Positions 50,701-59,700 of a stretch of DNA of 64,000 bases are shown here, one piece after another. Position 1 is the first letter of the stretch. Each line of letters starts with the position of its first letter. The notes under the pieces were generated by a model, which worked only from the letters and a program-made list of their open reading frames with translations, was not told the DNA's origin and searched no databases. Both the position numbers and the translations under genes were made by a program. Source of the DNA: Bugula neritina (taxonomy: Eukaryota > Bryozoa > Gymnolaemata > Cheilostomatida > Bugulidae); assembly GCA_964035545.1 (NCBI GenBank), contig OZ037771.1, forward strand, positions 7,668,690-7,732,689, written 5' to 3'.

Positions 50701-53700
50701 AGCTTTCCAGTAAAGCTAAAAGCTGACTCAGAAATCATTACCCACCATACAGAAATAGCAAACTATATAAACAATTATTTCACTAACATTGGAAAGAACT
50801 TAGCCGATAAAATACCAAGTGTTCCTGAGATCCCAGTCAATGCCAAAGATTGTCCTTCATTTTATTTTCAGCTGGTAGACAAAAACAGAGTTTTAACTGA
50901 ACTAAAAAATTTGAATGAAAATAAATCAGAAGGCTTAGACTTGATCCCAGCGAGGCTAGTTAAACAAAGTGCAACTTACCTTTGTCAGCCTCTCACACAT
51001 ATTATAAACTTGATAATTAAATCAGGTGTCATTCCTAATGAACTGAAAGTAGCCAAGATTTTGCCATTTTACAAAAATAAAGGTGACAAACTTTTATGTA
51101 GTAATTATCGGCCTATCTCAATACTTCCAGTTTACTCTAAAATACTTGAAAAAATAATCTGCAAGCAATTAAATGAACATTTAAACCTACACAAAATTTT
51201 GTCGGTTTCTCAATTTGGCTTCCAACAGAAGAAGGGTGCACAAGACGCACTGATTAAGTTTTCAGACCAATCCTTCAAAGCACTTAATGACTCATCAGTA
51301 ATATTGGGTATTTTCATTGATTTCTCAAAAGCATTCGATACAATCAACCACAATATTTTGCTACAGAAACTACGAGATTACAATTTTGATTCTCACTCCA
51401 TAAGTTTAATCCAAAACTACTTGACCAATCGAACACAGCATGTTATAATAGAGAACAGTATATCCAATTCCTTGCATATTACCTGTGGAGTTCCCCAGGG
51501 CTCTATCTTGGGCCCTGTGCTCTTTCTGCTGTACATAAATGATTTAGCTACCCATTGTCCTTTATTTGATACTATTCTGTTTGCAGACGACACAAATCTT
51601 TTTTGGAAGAGCAAAGATTTAAATGCTGATATTGGAAATATAAACTCCTCACTAAATAAAGTTAATAACTGGTGCATTGCAAACAAACTAACTCTAAACT
51701 TAACGAAAACAAACTATATCATTGTTAAAAACTACCAAAAGAATTTTGTACTTAACAGTACCATCCATATTGACAATATACCTCTCTCGCCTAGCTCAGA
51801 AATAAAATTTTTAGGTGTAGTCATCGACATTAACTTAAACTGGTGTGCTCATATAAATTCTTTAAGGACTCAGCTCAACAAAGTAACTGGTATGATATAC
51901 TTAGCTTCAAAGTTTTTACCATACAAAGCTTTGATTTTATTATATAACAGTCTGATAAACAGCAAACTTACATATTGCTTAGAAGCCTGGGGAAATGCCC
52001 CTAAAACCCACCTGAACAAGTTGCTTTTAATTCAAAAACGCATTATTCGCATTATTTTCCACAAATCACCTACTGAACACACGTCACCTCTATTTATCAA
52101 AGCAGAAATTCTTCCTATTGATCTCTTGTATATCTACCGTCTATGTCTTCTTGGTCATTCAGCTTATTATACTCCATCTCACACCAAACAACCACCAAAT
52201 TACCTCACCAGACATTCTGAACTTTCCTTACCCTTACCTCTCTCTAACTCCGCAGCAGGTCATCGACAAGTGTCCTACCAGATGTCTAGCAATTGGAATA
52301 AACTACCTCTGACTTTAAGACATCATCAAAGCTTTGCCACATTTAAAATATTGTTGAAAAAGCACCTACTAAAATCTTTAACTTAATCTAAATAAATAGT
52401 TCGCACTATTTTTTCAACTGCCACTTGGGCCCCGCTCCTTGAATAGCTATGCTACTGAGCACATGGGCCCCCATCTTGATATTATATATAAATTGAATTT
52501 AGCTCTTTTTGTGTTACTGTTGTATATTTGTATTTTTTTGTCCTTTTTGTTTTTTTTTTGATGGAAATAAAGAAAACAAACAAACAAACAAACAAACAAA
52601 CAAACATAACTCACCTGTCAGGTAATGTGTGTAAGTCACAGCCCCGTAGACGTAACTCTGTAAGTGACTTCATCTTTGGTATCACCTCAGGTAATGTTCC
52701 TAACTTATTACCAGACACAACTAATGTGTGTAGATGTGTGAGTTGGGAGAGACTGTAATATACATACAATATACCATGACTATAATTACACAAGTTACAG
52801 GAATATTATGTTAAACATACTGTGAGTTTATTCTGAACTGTTGCTTTGTAAGTATAGATTGCCAGTTAATTGTGTGCAGTAAGGATAGCCAAAAGAGAAT
52901 AGGCAGTTTCAACATGTGGCAAACATATAGAAAGAGTCCTGGTTGCGCAATGCTGACATCCTGTAGTTTGTAATGGAAAGTAAAAAGTATTCAAAAGATG
53001 GAAAACCTCTAGGTGTGGTGACGATGAAGAGAAGGGAAAGATCACAGAGAAAGCATACGGAGAGAAGAAATAACAGACAACAAATAAAATTGTAACAGCC
53101 AAAGAGAAGGCATATGGGACAGTCTATGAATACTTACTTACAAGAGATCGAAGCAAAAAACCTATACACCTATATACCTATAAGAACCTGTATATACCTA
53201 GATACAAGTTGGTCAAAACAAGAAAAAGACGATTATTGGATATTAATAGAATGAAATTGTGACTATAATCCATCAGAATGGAGACAGCATAAATGAGAAT
53301 GTCAAGACACATCTTTAGGATAATTTATGAGGAGCATATGGAAAATGATGTGATTAGATAACAGGTTGGGGTGAAATGAATGTCTATAAACATGAGGAAA
53401 AACATCTGCAGTGGTATTGCGATGTTTGCAGCAAAGATGGTGATATTAGCTTCAACTTCAATGAATAAGAATCAATGGTATAATGGATATGAAGAATCTG
53501 ACAAATTGAAACATACAATATAATCCAACAAGAAAGGAGGGTGGTCTAGGCCAGTGGCTCCCAGCCTTTTTCCTACTATTCCCCTATTTAATAAATGTTG
53601 ACTACCGTATTAATTTCCTCCCCCCCCCCTTTTCGTAAAGTAAAAAAGTTTCATGACTGACATAATGACAATATAGGATACGATACAATATGGTTTGTTC

Positions 53701-56700
53701 TATTAAAATATAATTATAATAATTGTTATATTATCGTTATTATGTTATGCATGTATAGAACAAGGAGCAGTTCAATTTATAATGATTCTTTTGTGCCAGC
53801 TTGCATAAGTCTGCATTGCTGTTTTTGGCCATGCCCATCTTAATTCACTCTGCAGATTAGGGCAGTTTCTCTTCTCTTTGAGCTAATGAGAATCCTACCT
53901 CACTTGGAAAGATGGCGCTGGGTGGCACCAAAATTCTACTTTGTCAGCTATGTGTGGGGAGAGTTTGCTAGTTAAAACCCAAAATGATTTCAGGGGAAAA
54001 TGGCACAAATGGAGAAGTAGGTAAGACTGGCACACTGATGGTAAACTTTTCCAAACCCCCACCCGGCCATTAAAATTGAACCCCAAACCAAAACCTCCAA
54101 ATTGTATTCAAACCCAAAGTCCTCACCTCAAATCCCACCCCCAAACTCCAAACGCTCACCCCAATATTCAAAATGTGCCATTTTTACACACTTTTTAATT
54201 TTTGCCATTATTACCTGTGCCTTTTATACCAGACACCACCCACAATACATCAATTCAAGAAGAATTCAAATCAACCTTCATTGCTGAATTGTAAACCAAC
54301 TCAATGAAATCCTCTTGTAATTCTTCTGGATTCTTTTAACAGAACGTTGCAATAGATCACATGTCAAGCTAAGAATCAAGCTCTTTCTTTTTGAGAGTTA
54401 GCTCAGAAAAATATTGTTAAAACTCCAATAAAAGTTCAGAGAGATCCGCAGAAGTTTTTTGGAGAAAGAACCTGAAACAAGTGGTGTTCGGTAAAAGTGG
54501 CACAGGTAGTAGTGGCGCAGGTAGTAGTGAAACAAATGGAAAATTGAGTAAAAATGGCACATTTTCAATATTAAAGTTGAAGATTTGGGGTTGGGAGTTC
54601 AAGATGGAGGGTTTCGGGTTCAGCATGGGGGGTTTGAGAAAATTTAACACCAGTGTGCCGGTTTTACTTAACATCAGAACAGGTTCTTTTCCTAAAATAG
54701 TTCATGGAGTGTGGGGAAAGACACCATATTTTTGATAGACTCCACAACTTTAGTGTAATTTTGAAAACATTGATGCTGCAATGCAAAGCAATGATAAGAT
54801 TATTGCACTCCTGTATTTTTAGGTTCAAATTATTTAGTGTAGCAAATATAGTCACTAGGTTTGATACTTGTATTATGTATGTATGGTATATTATAGAGAT
54901 TGGCTTGCTTAAAGTTGGCCTATTGGTTTTTGCAAACTTTTGACATCCATTCAAAGTAGTACAGAGAACAGTCAGGGTAGAGTAATTAATAAACACATTC
55001 ATGTTGAAGTAAACCGAGATTGCAGAATATAGTTTGGTTAAATAGATTAACTAAGATGAAGGTTTATAGATATGCATGTACATGTATGTAACATGCAAAA
55101 GCTCAAAAAAGCCTTCAATAAACTGCGTGAATTTCTTAAAATCTAAATCCCCCCTAAAAAGCCCAAACTCTTCTCTAGGGGAGAATTCCCTCCAGGCTGG
55201 GAACCACTGGTCTAGGCAAAAAGGGTGGGAGGTTTGTTTAAGAATAATATCCACTTTATCACTGGAGAGTTGGTATGCTGGGACTACTATTATCATTTCT
55301 GTTATACTCTATTATATATGTACATAGAATTAGAACACAGAGAGAATGTAATATACATACAACTTAAGTGATTAGAGTTTAGACCAAAGTAAATGTGGGA
55401 AGAAAGTGCTTTTTAAGAGATTAGATGATTCAGTGTAAGAAATTACTAAATCAATGCTAAAACAATTTTCCAATTGAGAATAATATTCAATTTATTACTA
55501 AATAGTTGGTATGCTGGAACTACTAGTATCAGTTATATTATACTTTATTATATGTTTACATAATAGTAGAACATATATAACTAATATATCTCACCTGTCT
55601 GGTAATGTATGTAAGTCACAGTGCTCTAGATGTAACTCTGTAAGTGACTCCATCTTTGGTATCACCTCAGGTAATGTTCCTAACTTATTCTCAGTAACAT
55701 CTAATGTGTGTAGATGTGTGAGTTGGGAGAGACTGTAATATACATACAATATACCATGACTATAATTATACAAATGACAGGAATATTATATGGTAGATAT
55801 GCAGTGAATATAATTTATTATTGCCTTGTTAGTATGAATTGGGTAAGTTATTTGCATTTAAGAATTATATTTACTTATTACTAGAGAGTTGGTATGCTGG
55901 GACTACTAGTATCAGTTCTATTATACTTTATTATATGTTTACATAATAGCAGACAATATATAACTAATATATCTCACCTGTCAGGTAATGTATGTAAGTC
56001 ACAGCCCCGTAGATGTAACTTTGTAAGTGACTCCATCTTTGGTATCACCTCAGGTAATGTTCCTAACATATTACCAGACACAACTAATGTGTGTAGATGT
56101 GTGAGTTGAGAGAGACTGTAATATACATACAATAAACGATGACTATAATTATACAAGTTACAGGAATATTATGTTAAACATACTATGAGGTTATATAAGG
56201 CAAAGAACATAAATAAGGACTGAGAAAAATACAGCTAACTGCCTGAGACTAGGAAGTTGGAACTTTAATGACCCTCCTAGCTGTTCCCAACTTCAAGCTT
56301 CTCGGCCACTGCCAATGGGCCATGCAATTTCCAGATGATGTAATGCTGTGCAATGGATAGGCAAATAGAGTGATAGGTTAGAAAAAGAGAAAAAAAAATT
56401 AGAAGATGCTGGACTAAAGCTGAGCAGAACCAAGACTGAGTACATGCTATCAGTGAGAATAGATAACAAGGAGAAGAAAAAATACTATGGCTGAGATAAC
56501 TATAGTGATCTGCCTGAGACTAGTGCTTTCAAATGTCTTGCAACTATAATAATCAGAATGGTGGGTTGTGGCCTTGAAGTAGCTAGGAGGATGGGAGTGG
56601 CTTGGGACAAGTGGAAGGATCTCTCAGAAGTGCTGTGTGATAAGAAGGTATCAACTAAACATACAGTACTTCTGTTTAGAATATCCATTCTGTATGGTAA

Positions 56701-59700
56701 TGAAACCTGGTCAGTTACTCATGGGATAGAAGACGGGATGAAGTCAGTAGAAATGATACACAATTTTGGAATAACTTACGAGGAGCACATTGAACATGAT
56801 GTGATTAGATAACAAACTGAGGTGAAACGAATATCTACAGACATGAGAAGACAACTGCAACAGTATGGACATGTTTGTAGGAAAAAAGACGATATTAGTC
56901 TCAATTACAATGTATAGAAGTCAATGGTAAACAGACACAAAGAAGAATCTGTCTAATGGAAACATACAATATAATCTAACAAGAAATGAGGGTGGTCTAG
57001 GCAAGAAAGGTGGGAGGTTTGTTGATGAATTGTATCCACTTTATCACTAGAGAGTTGGTATGCTGGGACTACTAGTATCAGTTCTATTATACTTTATTAT
57101 ATGTTTACATAATAGTAGCCAATATATAACTAATATATCTCACCTGTCTGGTAATGCATGTAAGTCACAGAACTGTAGATGTAACTCTGTAAGTGACTCC
57201 ATCTTTGGTATCACCTCAGGTAATGTTCCTAACTTATTACGAGACACAACTAATTTGTGTAGATGTGTGAGTTGGGAGAGACTGTAATATACATACAATA
57301 AACCATGACTATAATTATACAGGTTACAGAAATATTATGTGAAACATGTTGTGAGTTTCTATTATTTCTGCTCTGCAAGTATGAATTGTGTCAGTTATTT
57401 GTGTTCATGAATTCTGTTCACTACTAGAGAGTTGGTATGCTGGGACTACTAGTATCAGTTTTATTCTACTCTTCTATATATTTACATATAATTAGAACAC
57501 GGAGAGAATGTAGTATACGTACAAAATTACCAATTAGACCAAAGTCAGTATGGGAAGAAAGTGTTTTTTAAGAGATTAGGTAATTTGGTGTAACAAATTG
57601 CTAAATCAAAAGCAGTTGCAATAATTTTCTTGTAAAGAGAATATTGAAGATGGGTTTTACTCTGTATGACCAGGTTTTGCTGCCAAGGCAGCCACCTGAG
57701 AATTACTGATTACAGAAGGAGAAAAAACTGGAGACAAAACAAGAGAGAATAAATCTTCGTAGTTTCAATTCACTTAAACTTGACTCTGGTGCAAGTAAAT
57801 TGTGATGCAGTATAAAACTGGCCATATGTGTGATAGTAGCTGTAGGGCAGGCAATAAAAGGTAGGCCTGAGTAATGAAAAGTCCAACAATTACTTTGAGA
57901 TAATAAGAATAAAGTATTCACAGCCCTGGACTAAGTATAAAGTGATTATAAAAGCTGGGGATACAATTGAGATAATGCTGATAGGTAGGAAGGGAGATCT
58001 TATGTCAGAGTGATTCTAGATTATTACTCATCTGTATATATAAACTATAGCTGTGTTCAGAATATATTAAATATAGTTGATTGTTTTACTCCATATTTCA
58101 TTACATCTAAAAATATAGAATTTCATTTCACAATTTCAGCCACTCAAACAACTTCTAAAGCACGGATAATACACTAGAAGGAACGGAGACAAAACTAATA
58201 GCAGTGAATACTTTGAAGAATATGAAACAAACCTAAGGCTACAAGCTGTGCAGGTAAGATTATATTTGATTTGTGATTTTCTCAATGAATATATAACTAT
58301 CCATTTCTCTACTGGCAGAATAAACATTAAAGTTATCCCCACATGCAGGTAATCAGCTATGATGTGTGATTCACCAGAAGTCATTGTTGACCTCTTCCCC
58401 AGCAGCTTCAGCTCAAACTAATATAATTCCATTTCAGTGCAATAGTGGAAAAAATTCAATACTCTTCAAATTCAATTTTTTATGGGTTTTTATGAATTTC
58501 TTTTTAGGGGTTTGGTTGAACATAATTTAGTTTGCACTTTTTCTCATCAAGCACACAGACTTTTCCAAATTTCCTAATAAATTCTACCCTTACTGCACTC
58601 GCTTTTATAATTCAAGGAGAACAGAATGATTACTCAGGTGCAGTAGAGATATGAAGGAATATTGCTGACATGCCATACAAGTATAACTCACCAAACATTT
58701 CAACATTTCAGTAAATAGTCAGTGAGTCACAACTGAAAATTCTACAGCAAGATGCACAGCTCAAGTATAAGTTATTATCCAAAGAGAAGTCATGCTCTAG
58801 AGTCTAACAAAGTAATGATAGACTTACTATTCTAAACTGTTGATACTGGTTAGCCTTCGAATACGCAAGTTAGTTACAAGTGGAGCAAACTCTGTAACAG
58901 CAGGTGGCAGATCTCCCTCTATCTTTAGGTCAGTGATCACATGACCTGAACAAAGCTTTTTTATTTCCTCCTTTGAATAGAGTTCTGTAGGTTTGAGGAA
59001 TAAGTCTTTGACATCAATAGGCTCTATACCAGAGTGCCTCCACCAACAGCTGTATGTTTCTGCTAAAAACAAATGTTCTAGTTTTAGTATATACGTACCC
59101 AATAATACAGTAAATATAACAGCATCCGGTTTATAGTACATTTATCTATGTTAAAATTCTAATAGTATACAGTGCATCAATTTACTGTTGAATTACTTAT
59201 ATAATAATTGAAAGTATAATCCAGCAGTAAATATATTCCTATATTCAAAGAGAGAAACATACTAATTGTTGAGTCATCAACATGAAGATTAATAGGAATA
59301 ATACTGAGACTTTCTTCAACTTTTTATATCAGGTAGACTGAAAACAAATGAGAAACTTATCTAATAGACAATGCTGATGCTTCTATTTAAGATTTCACAT
59401 ACAACATGTTGATAAGAAAACACTAGCAAGTATAAGAAATGGCAAGAATTAGAAATAAACTTGTTTTTAATGTGATCCAAAAATTTATCAACAGCTTCAT
59501 TAAGCTACATGCAGATAAAAGTCACAGAAAGTGTACAGAAACACCATAGTATAAATATAGTTCAGAGAAGAAACTTAAAGGGGGATAACAAAGTCTTTAT
59601 TTTCACTTTCAAGTTGGAAGATGTAATTGAAACCTATTCAGGTATATTTAAAGAATACTGTATTCAGGTGAATATTTTACCATTCTCCAGACCAACTAAT

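Larger units (their letters stand above)
48620..52605 (+). mobile_element. Full-length-looking non-LTR retrotransposon (CR1/jockey group)
   Basis: Two intact ORFs, a 3' UTR and an (AAAC)n tail (52573-52605), the arrangement expected of a LINE of the CR1/jockey group. It is antisense to gene C and starts and ends within bases of an LRR cassette splice donor. No clear target duplication is seen. A 5' UTR of about 180 bp precedes ORF1. Confidence 0.85.
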
